The position numbers were made by a program, and so were the translations under genes. This document shows, one piece after another, positions 11,635 to 22,140 of a stretch of DNA of 64,000 nt. Below the pieces are notes generated by a model. That model did not search any database. It was not told the DNA's origin and was given only the letters and a program-made list of their open reading frames with translations. Where the stretch lies: the NCBI GenBank assembly GCA_963971575.1, contig OZ020616.1:56713201-56777200 (forward strand). The letters run 5' to 3'. Source of the DNA: Liopterus haemorrhoidalis (lineage: Eukaryota > Arthropoda > Insecta > Coleoptera > Dytiscidae). Within the stretch, counting starts at the first letter, position 1. Every line of letters starts with the position of its first letter.

Positions 11635-12190
11635 TAGGTCTTTCAAATTTTTAGATAACTTAGTTGTAAGCTTCCCCTTGCCATTGAATGATATTGAATC
11701 AATATATTTTCAATAAAAACTTAATGTTTCGTATAAAGGCATTAAGGTTGATACGAAGTCCTTATTAGTATCTAAAAACTTCGTGTATTGGAAATTGGTT
11801 CTGTTGTGAGAAGATCGAATCCACGTCATGTAATAGTAACGTAACCGATAGTTTTTACATAGTTCCCGTCATTTATCCGAGCTCATTATTAGCAGTTATT
11901 ACCGAGAAACCGGCTAACAGCTGGCCCATATGCATTGCATGCTAACATTATATGCAGAGAGAACGGTATTCTCGCCTTCTGTAAATCGCTACATGTTACA
12001 ATTAATAAGAATATAACAAAAACATTAACGGAAATGTACGGTTCACAAAATTAAAATAGTATACTAGACAAGAATAGACAGAATGAAGTAGGTTAAAGCA
12101 AGAAATTACAATTGGGTTGATGCAAAAGACAATAATTCTTTCTCACCATCCGAACGCATAGCATCGTTTAATTTTTATGATCTTCTAAAT
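11635..12190. other. no recognisable gene
   Basis: AT-rich sequence without element ends or coding signs. Confidence 0.4.
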
Positions 12191-12191
12191 C

Positions 12192-12500
12192 AGTGATGGA
12201 GAATCTATAAAACGTGTCACTGGTGACACGCCAAGACATTTTGGGTGACACGCATCGTTTATGGACGGTCTTCGGCCAAGAACAATGAACGCATCTGGCC
12301 TCAAGGTTTGTCGACTTGAGATCCAAGCTTGAGAATCTGGAAAGAAATCGTTTGGAGAATGAAAAAGAGTGCCACAACAGGAAATTTGGAGCGCATGGAA
12401 TCGATTATCGGACACTTTTAGCACTTTGAAAAATCTAGCGATGGCTTTATTCACAATTTTTCCCTCTACGTACTTTTGTGAGACCTTATTCATGGAGTTA
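12192..12500 (+). pseudogene. hAT transposase relic, first part (with hAT-like end)
   Basis: The left edge CAGTGATGGAGAATCT followed by GTGTCACTGGTGACACGCC looks like a hAT terminal sequence. From about 12390 the plus strand reads LSDTFSTLKNLAMALFTIFP then STYFCETLFMEL, the C-terminal dimerisation segment of hAT transposases (ZBED5/GTF2IRD2-like type). Upstream stops mark it as a relic with a large internal deletion between end and tail. The reading frame is interrupted at 12500 by the mariner and resumes at 13753. Confidence 0.65.
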
Positions 12501-13752
12501 CCAGGTCTACAAGTATGAAATGCGGATTTTTTTCAAACTTGCCGCGCAAACAGAGTGTATAGTTCAAAGTTTCAACACATATGGCGTTTTGTTAAGTTAT
12601 CATTAAGTGTCAAATGCGTATAGGTTATAATTTGAAAAGTGATCATATAGTTTTGTTTTACTGTGTTAAAAATGTCAAATTTTGTGCCAAATAAAGAGCA
12701 TTCGCGGACAGTACTACTGTTTTGTTTTCATTTGAAAAAAACTGCTGCTGAATCATACCGACTGCTTCGGGAAGCTTATGGTGAATATGCTCCATCGCAA
12801 GATACGTGTGAACGATGGTTTCGGCGTTTCAAAAGTGGTGACTTTGATCTTACAGACAAAGAACATGGAAAACCTCCAAAAAAATATGAAGATACAAAAT
12901 TGGAAACATTGCTACAGGAAGACGATAGTCAATCACAAAAACAACTAGCAGAGCAGTTAGGGATTAGTCAACAAGCTGTTTCCAATCGCCTACGAGAGAT
13001 GGGTAAGATCCAGAAAGTCGGCAGATGGGTTCCACATGCATTGAATGAGAGGCAGATGGAAAAATGCAAAAACACTTGTGAAATTTTGCTTGCACGATAC
13101 AAAAGAAAGTCTTTTTTGCATCGTATCATTACTGGCGATGAAAAATGGATTTATTTTGAAAATCCCAAACGCAAAAAATCATGGGTGAACCCAGGCTCAC
13201 CATCCACATCAACTGCAAGTACTTGGTGGGACCAAAAGGGTGTGGTCTATTATGAATTGTTAAAACCTGGTGAAACTGTTAATACCCAACGCTACCAACA
13301 ACAACTGATCGAATTGAACCATTCGCTGCTCATAAAACGACCAGAATACGAAAGAAGACAGCACAAGGTAATCTTTTTTCACGATAACGCTCCATCACAT
13401 AAGGCAAAAGCAGTTTGCAACACATTGGAGGCACTCAAGTGGGAAGTGCTACCCCATGCCGCTTACTCACCCGACTTGGCCCCTTCAGATTACTACTTGT
13501 TCGCATCGATGGGTCACGCACTTGCCGAGCAGCACTTTTGTTCATATGAAAATGTGAAAGAATGGCTGGATGAATGGTTTGCGGGGAAAGGGGAAGAGTT
13601 CTACTGGCGAGGTATTCACAAATTGCCTGAAAGATGGGGAAAATGTATTACTTCTAATGGAGCATACTTTGAATAAATAAACTTTTACTGTTCTTTTGAG
13701 TTTAATGTGTTTTATTTTTAAAAAAATCCGCGTTTCTTACTTGTAGACCTGG
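12501..13752 (+). mobile_element. complete mariner element with TA duplication
   Basis: 1252 bp. The 33-bp terminal inverted repeats (12501-12533 and 13720-13752) start CCAGGTCTACAAGTA and differ at only two positions. TA flanks both sides (12499-12500 and 13753-13754). The transposase is uninterrupted. Low arm divergence and an intact gene suggest a recent insertion. Confidence 0.93.
12663..13676 (+). CDS. mariner transposase, intact (DD34D)
   Basis: 337 codons, about the usual mariner length. An N-terminal paired-like DNA-binding region spans residues ~12-115, with two helix-turn-helix stretches around QDTCERWFRRFKSG and ISQQAVSNRLREMG. The linker motif WVPHALNE at 122-129 corresponds to the family signature WVPHEL. 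The catalytic triad is D159 (ITGDEKW), D241 (HDNAPSH) and D276 (YSPDLAPSDY), with 34 residues between the last two, the mariner DD34D spacing. The enzyme would cut and paste its own element at TA sites. An alternative start at the second Met (residue 4) is possible. No frameshift or stop is seen, so it may be active; whether it is transcribed cannot be seen. The gene sits inside a dead hAT transposase. Confidence 0.93.
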   Translation: MLKMSNFVPNKEHSRTVLLFCFHLKKTAAESYRLLREAYGEYAPSQDTCERWFRRFKSGDFDLTDKEHGKPPKKYEDTKLETLLQEDDSQSQKQLAEQLGISQQAVSNRLREMGKIQKVGRWVPHALNERQMEKCKNTCEILLARYKRKSFLHRIITGDEKWIYFENPKRKKSWVNPGSPSTSTASTWWDQKGVVYYELLKPGETVNTQRYQQQLIELNHSLLIKRPEYERRQHKVIFFHDNAPSHKAKAVCNTLEALKWEVLPHAAYSPDLAPSDYYLFASMGHALAEQHFCSYENVKEWLDEWFAGKGEEFYWRGIHKLPERWGKCITSNGAYFE

Positions 13753-13920
13753 TAAATAATATTAAAACCAATAAAAGAAACTGACAGATGAAGTTAGTAG
13801 CACTTGCTTAGGCTTGAAGTGCACGAAATACCAACCTTCTTCTTTTAGAAAGTTTAACAAAAAGCAAAAGACATCTGTTCAATTTAGCGAACAAGTCGTG
13901 ACTAGTTCACATACTGCACT
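13753..13920 (+). pseudogene. hAT transposase relic, second part
   Basis: Removing the mariner and one TA restores continuity: the codons before the insertion (FMEL) are followed by NNIKTNKRN. After a one-base frame change come LTDEVSSTCLGLKCTKYQPS and SFRKFNKKQKTSVQFSE. This is the end of a hAT C-terminal domain of the NNIK...RLTDE...C.LK.T type. Similarity fades at about 13920 and no right-hand hAT end was found. Confidence 0.65.
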
Positions 13921-14640
13921 AATATTAAAAACAAAAGAACTTTCTGGTACCCTTAATATGTGGATATTTTTTGTAGTAATTCGGTTGTGATGTTGAATTT
14001 TAGTTATTCATCTCTTTGTTAACATGAGCTGGTATAATTGAAGGCCGTGTTATGTTGATTATAGTGATTATCGACTTTTTTATATTCAAAATGCGGGAAA
14101 TTTTACAAACATTGTTTTTATTTGGACACGTTAGATCCGTTAAATTAGATCTTAGACAGTTGTTGTAACGGTTGTAGAATTAAGGAAGTGTTAAAACGAG
14201 TACTTAACTACCATGATTATAGGTTTAGGTTTGGATTCAAAAATTGGTGCCTTATCTTAGATCAGTAAAAAAATGTTTGATCTAACAAGAAAATAATTTA
14301 AAAGATTCTGAAGGTGTTAAAACTTAACATAACTCTGTATACGAGTTTTCAGAGTTAACTCAGCCCCTTTGCTAACTCTGTTGTAGAGCTACGAGCACGA
14401 TTAAATGAATTAGTAAGGAAAGATGGGATAATGAAGCTCACCAGACAATGCTTCAATAATCTCAATTATTCTTCTGGTTGCAGCACCTCAATTGGAGGTT
14501 TCTATGAGCCGCTACTGCCAAGAATTAATTTCTCGAAAGAAAATTTCTTATAGAAATAGGAAGTTTTATAAAAATTTAAAAACAACAATCAATAATTATT
14601 CCAACACAACATAATTATAATATCCTTATATAATAATGAG
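13921..14640. other. no recognisable gene
   Basis: AT-rich sequence; no element ends recognised. Confidence 0.4.
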
Positions 14641-14644
14641 CTTA

Positions 14645-14850
14645 TCCCGTCCGTTCGTACGTTCGTGAGGATTCGTGTTGATTCGTCCGATTTCGTAAGC
14701 ATAAACAAGAAACTCTAGACACTCCTATATCTTTTGACCGATATGAATAATATTTTGCAGATTTATTCTCTAAGAATCTACGAATATAATTACGTATAGA
14801 AATGTCTAGGGTTTCATAAGCATCAACAAAAAACTCTAGACACCACCAAA
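14645..14850 (+). repeat. dispersed units of the ~112-bp repeat R
   Basis: It contains TTCGTGAGGATTCG, CCTATATCTTTTGACCGATA, TTTGCAGATTTATTCTCTAA and GTCTAGGGTTTCATAAGCAT, all shared with the tandem array at 52326-53010. It abuts a mariner C-terminal fragment. Confidence 0.65.
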
Positions 14851-14889
14851 TTTCGTACAGGTAATTTAAAAACCAAATAAAAAAAAAAC

Positions 14890-15287
14890 CTGGCTCATCG
14901 ATCAAAGCAGAAATATACTGCAACCAACTGGACGAAATGATGCAAAAACTTAAAGAAAAACAGCCTAGATTGGTCAACAGATCGACTCCTATCTTATTGT
15001 ATGATAACGCTAGACCACACACTGCACAAATGACTGTGGCAAAACTACAGGAATTGGATCATCATCCTCCATACTCACCAGACCTAGCCCCTACTGACTA
15101 CCACTTCTTCCGCAACTTGGACAACTTTTTAATAGGAAAACAGTTTAATTCCGAAAATGCTGTAAAACTGGCCTTCCAGGAATTTATTGACTTTCGTCCG
15201 TCAGGGTTTTATACCACCGGCCTGAACAACCTGCCGCTTAAATGACAAAAGTGTATAGACAATATGGGTGCATACTTTGATGAATAA
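14890..15287 (+). pseudogene. mariner transposase C-terminal fragment
   Basis: The frame reads CNQLDEMMQKLKEKQP, YDNARPHTAQM, YSPDLAPTDYHFF and finally CIDNMGAYFDE before the stop. This is the C-terminal half of a mariner, with the second catalytic D in YDNARPH and the third in SPDLAPTDY. Only 30 residues lie between them instead of 34, because a few codons before the PPYSPDL motif are missing in frame. A W codon became TGA shortly before CIDNMGAYF. The N-terminal half and first catalytic D are absent; repeat R adjoins on the left. Confidence 0.75.
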
Positions 15288-15840
15288 AATAATTCCTTAT
15301 ATTTGTAAGTTATAAACCAACTTTTTTTCTACAAATTTCATCCTTGACGACCTAATATTTCGGGCAATATGATTTTATTTGTTTGGAGCAGATTAACGTC
15401 AAATAAATTATATTCGTTTAGGACGGTTGAACAAACCATCACTAAAGGCAACCATCCATGTAAGCAAATTTCTATCATCTGCAAAAGACTATCTTTATCT
15501 GGTAGATATAGATCAACTTGTCCAGTTTTGCTCCATCTAATTTGGCTCTAAACCATCCGACTTCCTTTTTAGTTGACAGTCCATCTGCAGAATGTTATCC
15601 TGTTAGTATTCTCAAATGAGGAGTCTTCGATTTGAATAAAACTGTTTTATATTTTTAATATTTCTTCTTTGATATCCTAAATATTTTTGACATAACAATA
15701 AATCAGTGGTAAAATTTTTTATTAGTCTTTTTGTTAGCGTCAAACATGGTTTTGTAATTTGATTTTGAAAAGTCGCGTCATAAAAAGTTGGAGTCCTATT
15801 TAGGTATATAGACATATTTCACAACATCCGAACACATGGT
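15288..15840. other. no recognisable gene
   Basis: AT-rich; no element ends recognised. Confidence 0.4.
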
Positions 15841-15989
15841 CTCTCATATCTGATATTGTACAACGACCTCCGCACACTAGCACGACCAACAGCGAACCTC
15901 AAACAGTGGGAAGGGGGCATCTCAAACAAACAACAATAAAAACCGCGACCAAAAGCCCAAATAATCTAAAGTGATGAAAATCGCTGTCC

Positions 15990-16630
15990 ACGCATTTTTT
16001 GTTTGACGTTGGGAAACAAAAAAAGGGATAAATCAGGTGAATACGGGCAATGAGACATTAATTCGATGTTTTTCAATTATTTGACGTGCTGTGTGGGAGC
16101 TTGCATTGTTATGATGAAGAATAATGCGACGTTTTTGGTTGTTTTTCCTGATTTTGTTGATGTCTTCTCAAAATGCAAACAATTGTATACCATTCAGCAT
16201 TAACTGTTCTCCGATCCTCTAAAGCAGTGCTTCTTAAAGTGGTGGGCCGCGGCCCCCTAGGGGGCCGTGGTGTTCCCACAAGGGGGCCGCGAAGAACCGC
16301 AAATATAACGCAAATTAATTATTTTATTATTTAAAAATGATAAGTCGCTTTAACTTTAATGCTACATAAATATTATTCTTCATTATACATAGATTATTGA
16401 ATGATCTGAAGGTAAAAAACTATATGTATGTATATATTTTAACTAATCTTGGTTCAAAAAAAAAAAAATACGGGGGCCGTGGGTTATTGATTTGAGTTGC
16501 AGGGGAGCCGCGACATCAAAAAGTTTAAGAAGCACTGCTCTAAAGGAATGGCTGCGACATGTCCAGTACAACCGAAGAAACAAGCAATCATTTTCTTGGA
16601 AGTGCTTCGTGAACGAACAACGTGGGTTTC
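15990..16630 (-). pseudogene. mariner transposase relic split by a hAT MITE
   Basis: Read on the minus strand the pieces are KKMIACFFGCTGHVAAIPLE, then EDRRTVNAEWYTIVC, RRIILHHNNASSHTARQ, and in another frame ELMSHCPYSPDLS. These are central and C-terminal mariner motifs. The second catalytic D of HHDNASSHTA reads N here. Several frameshifts and stops are present. A 313-bp hAT MITE (16225-16537) is inserted in the middle and HINE-A cuts the N-terminal side at 16631. Confidence 0.65.
16225..16537. mobile_element. hAT MITE with 8-bp target duplication
   Basis: The ends CAGTGCTTCTTAAA and its complement are flanked by identical CTCTAAAG at 16217-16224 and 16538-16545. A GC-rich palindromic block (GGCCGCGGCCCCCTAGGGGG) sits just inside the left end. 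An 8-bp duplication with CAG...CTG ends fits hAT. Confidence 0.88.
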
Positions 16631-17580
16631 GGTCTGTCTGTGAGAGAGTTGAAATTTGGCATGCTTATACAATTCTTTGACCCGCACATAGGAAAAATAC
16701 TAAAACATCTAAAAAACATATCCCCTTAAAAATATAAACAAACATGTGCTCATAGAATTATTTTTTTTTAATTCTGAATAGGGTATCAAATGAAAGCCCT
16801 TAGTACGTGGATTAACGATCAAAATTTTATTTTTACAAAATAAATTATTTTTACGCGTATTATACTAAAATTGTGCAAAAAAAAATTGTCGCACGCCCTG
16901 TAGCCCAGATGGTTTAAACTAAAAATCTGAAAAAATTCTAAGTAATGTACATTGGTGTGAACCGGAATAGTACAACAGGAATTTTTGATCGGATTATGTT
17001 TTCGGAAAATAACGCATTTTTTGTGTTTTTAACTAAAATATGTTAAATATTTAATTCACTATATAACACAGTAACTAAGTAAGCGCCTGTAGCGTAGTGC
17101 GTAGTGTCATTGCTTAGTAATTTGCAAACTAGAGTTCGATTCCAATTTAAATTTTTCTGTTTTTTTTTGCATTTTTATTTTGTTTAAATTATTTTGTCAA
17201 AATTCTAGTTATATTTTGCTAAATGTTGCATTTAATTTTTAAAAGCGTAAATTTAATAACCACTGGGAAGTATTGAAATTATAATTTAATTCTATGTTTG
17301 AATGTATGCGAAATCAGAGGGCGGGGTTTATTAAGGGATTTAAGCAACCAATGGAAGCCATAGGCGCAATTTTTAAAATCTTAATGAACCTTGCTATATA
17401 AAAAAATACTGCACATATTTAGAAACTTAAATAATGATATTAGGCATTCGAATTAAAATTCACAAAAAAATATTTTGACATAAAATTTGTTTTGGCATCC
17501 CAAATAATCATCATTCAGTTACTAAATACCTGCGAAATCCAGAAATGTGTGAAAATTCACACTTCACATCAATTTTTTTT
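16631..17580 (+). mobile_element. HINE-A copy, 5' end truncated
   Basis: It begins inside the GTCT tract (GGTCTGTCTGTGAGAG) and continues to the 3' hairpin and T-run. The 5' subterminal repeat is lost at the junction with the mariner relic. The tRNA-like module is at 17083-17144. Confidence 0.8.
17083..17144 (+). other. tRNA-like module inside HINE-A
   Basis: TAGCGTAGTGCGTAG (A-box-like) and AGAGTTCGATTCC (B-box-like). It is a close relative of the module at 1489. Confidence 0.5.
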
Positions 17581-17599
17581 ATGAATTTTATATTTAAAT

Positions 17600-18240
17600 C
17601 AGGGTTTTGAACTGGAACTGAACCGAAAACCGAAAAAAAACGTTATTTTTGTCGGAGCGAAAACCGGAACTGAACCGTAACTCAAAATGCAAACAATTGT
17701 ATACCATTCAGCATTAACTGTTCTCCGATCCTCTAAAGCAGTGCTTCTTAAAGTGGGTTTCTCCGATCCTCTAAAGTTGTGCATTAATGTTCTCCGATCC
17801 TCTAAAGCAGTGCTTCTTAAAAAAAAATATCGGTTTATTTCGGTTCAGATAATGGGAGTAAACCAAAATATAAAATACATTTTATATAAGAGTTTTTTTT
17901 AAACCGATGAGCAGAATTTTTTTTTTAAACTGATAAGTAAAAAAAAACTGTTTCTATTATTTAGGGGGGGGGGATGAACGCCCAGAACCTCCCTCTCTGG
18001 CAACGGCCTTGGTATGATTATTACAAAATAAGGAATAAAATGTTCTAAATTATAGTAGAAGATAAATTTTTAATACAAATAAAAGGATTTAAAAATTTAT
18101 CACTCGGAACTAAACCGAAAACCGAAAAAAACCGTTATTTTTGCCGGAACGAAAACCGGAACCGAACTGATATACATATATATTTTTTAATTGAACCGAA
18201 ATAAAATCCGAAACGAAAAAAATAACGGTTCGAAGCCCTG
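17600..18240. mobile_element. hAT MITE D copy 1 with 8-bp target duplication
   Basis: 641 bp. The ends are CAGGGTTTTGAACTGGAACT and ...CGAAGCCCTG, flanked by ATTTAAAT on both sides (17592-17599 and 18241-18248). It is rich in GAACCGAAAACCG repeats. It carries a patch at 17681-17820 copied from the mariner/hAT junction 1.5 kb upstream. Confidence 0.85.
17681..17820 (+). repeat. templated-insertion-like patch
   Basis: 17681-17756 is identical over 76 bases to 16167-16242. Two further shortened iterations of TTCTCCGATCCTCTAAAG follow, the last again joined to CAGTGCTTCTTAA. Confidence 0.85.
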
Positions 18241-18248
18241 ATTTAAAT

Positions 18249-18840
18249 AATATTTTTTTTTTTCTAAAATACGAATTGGTAATTGGTTCCGAAATCCAGG
18301 GAGGGGGGCAACTGATCCATCTTGCCCTCCTTGCGGGCGCCTATGCTGTCAGTGGTTCTTGTGATGTTGAGGGAACATTTTGAGAATCACCTTTTGTAAC
18401 TAGTATGAGCTGTGTACGGATAGAACCGGTCCAGTACTTTGTTGTAGTTATCTGCAGTTCACCTCTTCGTGTCTCCGCCCCGCCCCTCTTCTGAGGCCGG
18501 CTAGAGTGGGTGACACCGCGATGCATTACTTTTACCACTAATGATATAACTCTTTGTTATCTTCTTAATTGTTATAGATTAATTGGATTCCAACTGTGAC
18601 GTCATAAGGTTACCAGTCTAACGATTTCATTTTCAATACCAGTTGAAAGATTCCGCAAATCTGTGACACTACCAAAAAATGATTTTATAAAATATAAGGC
18701 TGTAATTACATCAAGAGCAATGAACTGTAGCCACCCAGAGAGTGCTAAATGTGAACAATATATAATTATTTTCAATATACCACGAAATTTTTTGAATTAA
18801 AAAAGATTTGTCTTTTGGCGGTAGCGCTAAGTAAACATAA
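18249..18840. other. no recognisable gene; locally GC-richer block
   Basis: 18300-18535 is GC-richer than its surroundings (GCCCCGCCCCTCTTCTG, GGCCGGCTAGAGTGGGTG). No matching element ends or coding frame could be assigned. Confidence 0.35.
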
Positions 18841-18844
18841 ACCC

Positions 18845-19806
18845 ATTAATGGCCAAGCTATTAAGAAAAAATATTTTTCACTAAACTTGTAATGAAAATT
18901 AATTAAAATACATCAACTTAGACAAGTATTGCCTTTTGAAAAAATATATATGCTTAACTCTACAGGAATATAAGGATGCGTATACGCACCCTTGGCTAAT
19001 AACAATATCAAATATAAGTAAACATGTAATAAGCAAATTATTTTATTTATGAATGAAATATGAACTAATTTGGAATGAAACATTTCAAAACACTCTGGGC
19101 ACAGATGTACTTTACATTTTACACATAAATAAATGGAGTTGCTCTTACACAAACTGCATTTCTTTTACATTCATGCCTCTTATTATATAACCAATATTAT
19201 CAAATCTGATGACATCTGATAAACTGTTTTTTGAAGGACGCCCATAGTTTGAATTTGTTTCTTCTCTATCAGTATCTGCATTACTCTGATACTTCATAAG
19301 AGCAACTGCTAGTTGTGACCAATTAAAAAATTTGACAACTGTACAACTAATTTTTATTTTCACTATACTTATTCTGTAAATACATATACTGAATTATGAA
19401 AGAATACACAGTAGAAATGAGCAATAGGTTAGATGTCTAAGACAAAATGAGACTTGTCGATGTTGAATCACGCCTGTACATTTCACTAATTTGGCTAAAG
19501 GTGCGTATACGCACCCCATAAATTTGAATGCTGTACACAGCAACATGACAAAATTTATATTTTTTCAAAATAGGATATTTCATAACAATGTTCTCATACG
19601 GTTTGACTATATATATATATTTTGCTGCTTTTATGTTTGCTTTTATATATCAGTAAAATCTTCAAAAATTGACCAATTTCAAAATATTTAAAAAAATATA
19701 CTTAAATAAACTGCAAAATAAAATATTCACGAAGCTATTGTATCCTAGTAATGCTTGTAAAATAATTATGCAATAAAAATAAAACAATTGCTTTCTTTAA
19801 AAAATA
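18845..19806 (-). mobile_element. piggyBac-like element K, copy 2 (5' side cut)
   Basis: The terminal CCCATTAATGGCC starts at 18842 with TAAA in the place of TTAA. Palindromes of the GGTGCGTATACGCACC type lie at about 18975 and 19500. A transposase tail is encoded on the minus strand. Copy 1 aligns in inverse orientation. The 5' side is cut at 19806 by element L copy 4. Confidence 0.65.
18995..19363 (-). pseudogene. piggyBac-like transposase C-terminal fragment
   Basis: Two overlapping minus-strand frames together give the end of a piggyBac-family transposase: QLAVALMKYQSNADTD, RPSKNSLSDVIRFDNIGY, and, after one frame change near 19150, LCVKCKVHLCPECFEMFHSK. The C-x2-C...C-x2-CF...H pattern after RFD.IGY is the cysteine-rich zinc-binding tail of piggyBac transposases, which binds subterminal DNA. 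The catalytic aspartates lie upstream and are missing. Inactive relic. Confidence 0.6.
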
Positions 19807-20713
19807 TAATAAGGGATACGCATAAAATCTGTATTTCCTTAAAACTACATTATTTTGATATGTTAATGTTAGTTATGTCACCTAACAAAACAAAAATTAC
19901 ATTTTAATTAATATTATAGCCAAATTTTTGAATTAAAATATTGTAAATTTGAAATAAGCCGACCACGGAGCGAAGGTTGCCGAGTAAAAACGACTGAGTA
20001 TGACGTCAAACGATAGGGGTTTCACGTCACAGATACAGCTACAACATAATCTTTACACGTGTGTATATTGTATTGTTCGAGAGTTTTGTATTTGTTTTTA
20101 AACAATTTTTCAGGCATTTATTATTAAAATGTTAGATAAAGATTTTGTTAGGGCTCAGAGTGATAATTTACCCAACATTGATGCATTTATGCTCATGGAA
20201 TATATGAAAAATAATGAATGCTACAGTGCTGAAGAAATACGTGCTGTCAAAGCAGACCTGTAAGTAATTTTTATTTTATATTCTATTACTTTATATAAAC
20301 AAACGCTGCAACTCTGTAAAATGTAAATATTTATGTAATTTAGATGTCAGAATTTTACTACATTGTTTACATGAAGTTACAAAACGTTAGAGGCATAATT
20401 GAAATACTGCAATATAAGTTATCTATTTTAATATAAAATTTAATTCGGTAAACATGTATAAATTGTTTTTATAGAATTAAACTTTATTTTAATTAATATC
20501 ACTCTAACTTTACATAACCTATAAAAGTTATACAAACAAATAAGTTCACAACAGACTATGTAGGCCGGTAAGCTAGTAGTGTCATGCGTCAGTTAGAAGG
20601 GGTATGACGTCACACGTCGTTTTCGCGCGCTACATACATTTATGATTTTTATAAGCCTTCAAATTAAAAAAAAAAAAAAAATTAAAAACTGTTTTTTATG
20701 TTTATATGCAACA
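19807..20713 (+). mobile_element. element L copy 4 (right end lost)
   Basis: It starts AAGGGATACGCATAAAA and matches copies 2 and 3. The left-hand exon with its splice donor is kept, but the THAP exon is deleted. Similarity ends at about 20713, before the right terminal repeat. Confidence 0.65.
20129..20259 (+). pseudogene. first exon of the second gene of element L
   Basis: ATG at 20129 opens MLDKDFVRAQSDNLPNID followed by AFMLMEYMKNNECYSAEEIR and AVKADL. The exon ends at a good splice donor (CCT-GTAAGT, intron from 20260). The pattern LP.ID.F......E.R..K resembles the N-terminus of large uncharacterised arthropod proteins that carry SWIM and YqaJ-like nuclease domains. This is from recollection only and no such domains are visible here. 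Downstream exons are missing. In copy 2 the same start reads MADKDFLRAQ. Confidence 0.5.
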
Positions 20714-20734
20714 AGATTCTGGGCGTGCGTCTCG

Positions 20735-20795
20735 TTACCTACGAAACCCTGAAATGTGTAAAAAATTTCCACTTCACATAATTTTTTTAATGTAT
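20735..20795 (+). mobile_element. HINE-A 3' terminal fragment
   Basis: TACCTACGAAACCCTGAAAT is followed by a worn hairpin and CTTCACATAATTTTTTT. Only the end of the element is present. Confidence 0.65.
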
Positions 20796-21410
20796 AGTAT
20801 CAGATCAAATTAACAATAATTTTAGTTGATATATAATAATCGTAAAGTATTTCCTGATAGCAATACGTTGTTCATGTGTCAGTTTTAATATGCGCGATCA
20901 TAGCTAAGACCCTATGAGGTCTGGACTTGATCTGAGACCGGTCTAAACTCTGAATAACATCCTTCCACTCCACTCGCACATACATACTATCAACTAGTAT
21001 GTAATGTGATACAAATGGGAAAAATACTGCGCTCATATCACGATTAATTGAACTTGTGAACACGGATAACTTATACAGACATTTATGAATTTAATACGAA
21101 ATTCAGATTATATTATGTAACATTGCAAATCTTGATTAAAACTCATAATGTCGTTACTCAAAATAGGGGCATGAAGGTGCTAGAACTGTGGTTGAGAGAC
21201 TGAAAAGCGAGGAAAACTATCTACCCACTGAACAGACGAAATCAAACTAGTCGGCAAAAATAACTCCTCTTCCGTTTTCATCTGAGATCTATTATAAGAT
21301 TGATTATTAAAAATGTCAAACAGGTAAAACAGTGCAGCACAAAAATAAATGTTGAGTTGGTACGCCTGAAAAAGTATCCATACTTCAAACAAAATCTGAT
21401 AGATAAAATA
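20796..21410. other. no recognisable gene
   Basis: AT-rich; nothing named. Confidence 0.4.
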
Positions 21411-22140
21411 TTTGTGAAAATTGTGAAATAAAAAAAAAAACACAACTCAAAAATGGTCAGGGACAGCGACTTCCGGTTAGAATTTTTGGATTCTCCGTAG
21501 TTTATTTAGTCTAGAAATAATTTGGGGCTTTAATCGGTTAACATGTTTTGAGATTACGAAATTTTTTTTAATGGTATAATTTAGGTTATTTGTGAAAAAA
21601 TTGTGAAATAAAAAAAAGCAGAACTCAAAAACGGTTAGAGACAGCAACTTCCCGTTAGAATTTTTGGATTTTCTGTAGTTTATTTAGTCTAGAAAAAAAT
21701 TGGGGCTTTAATCGGTTAACACGTTTTCAGATTACGAAATTTTTTTTAATGGTATAATTTACGTTATTTGTGAAAAAATTGTGAAATAAAAAAAAACAGA
21801 ACTCAAAAAGGGTTAAAGACAGCGACTTCCGGTTAGAATTTTTGGATTTTCTGTAGTTTATTTAGTCTAGAAAAAAATTGGGGCGCTAATTGTTTAACGC
21901 GTTTTGAGATTACGACAATTTTTTTAATGGCATAATTTACATAATTTGTGAAAATTGTGAATTAAAAAAAAAGCACAACTCAAAAACGGTTAGAGACAGC
22001 GACCTCCGATTAGAATTTTTGGATTCTCCGTAGTTTATTTAGTCTAGAAAAAAATTGGGGCCTTATTCATTTAGCTCATTTTAAAATTATGACAATTTTT
22101 AGTATGGGGTGATTTATAGAAATTTTCATCTTCGCATGGA
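21411..22140 (+). repeat. ~178-bp satellite array (plus orientation)
   Basis: The marker TTGTGAAATA recurs at 21421, 21601 and 21779, and as TTGTGAATTA at 21955 (spacings 180, 178, 176). Each unit carries GGTTAGAATTTTTGGATT, AGTTTATTTAGTCTAGAAA and GGTTAACACGTTT-like segments. A degenerate fifth unit runs to about 22140. Confidence 0.85.

Noticed and set aside
12168..12493. Two minus-strand frames before the mariner
   Set aside because: The plus strand gives the hAT C-terminal motif STYFCE..F in this stretch, so the minus frames are shadows.
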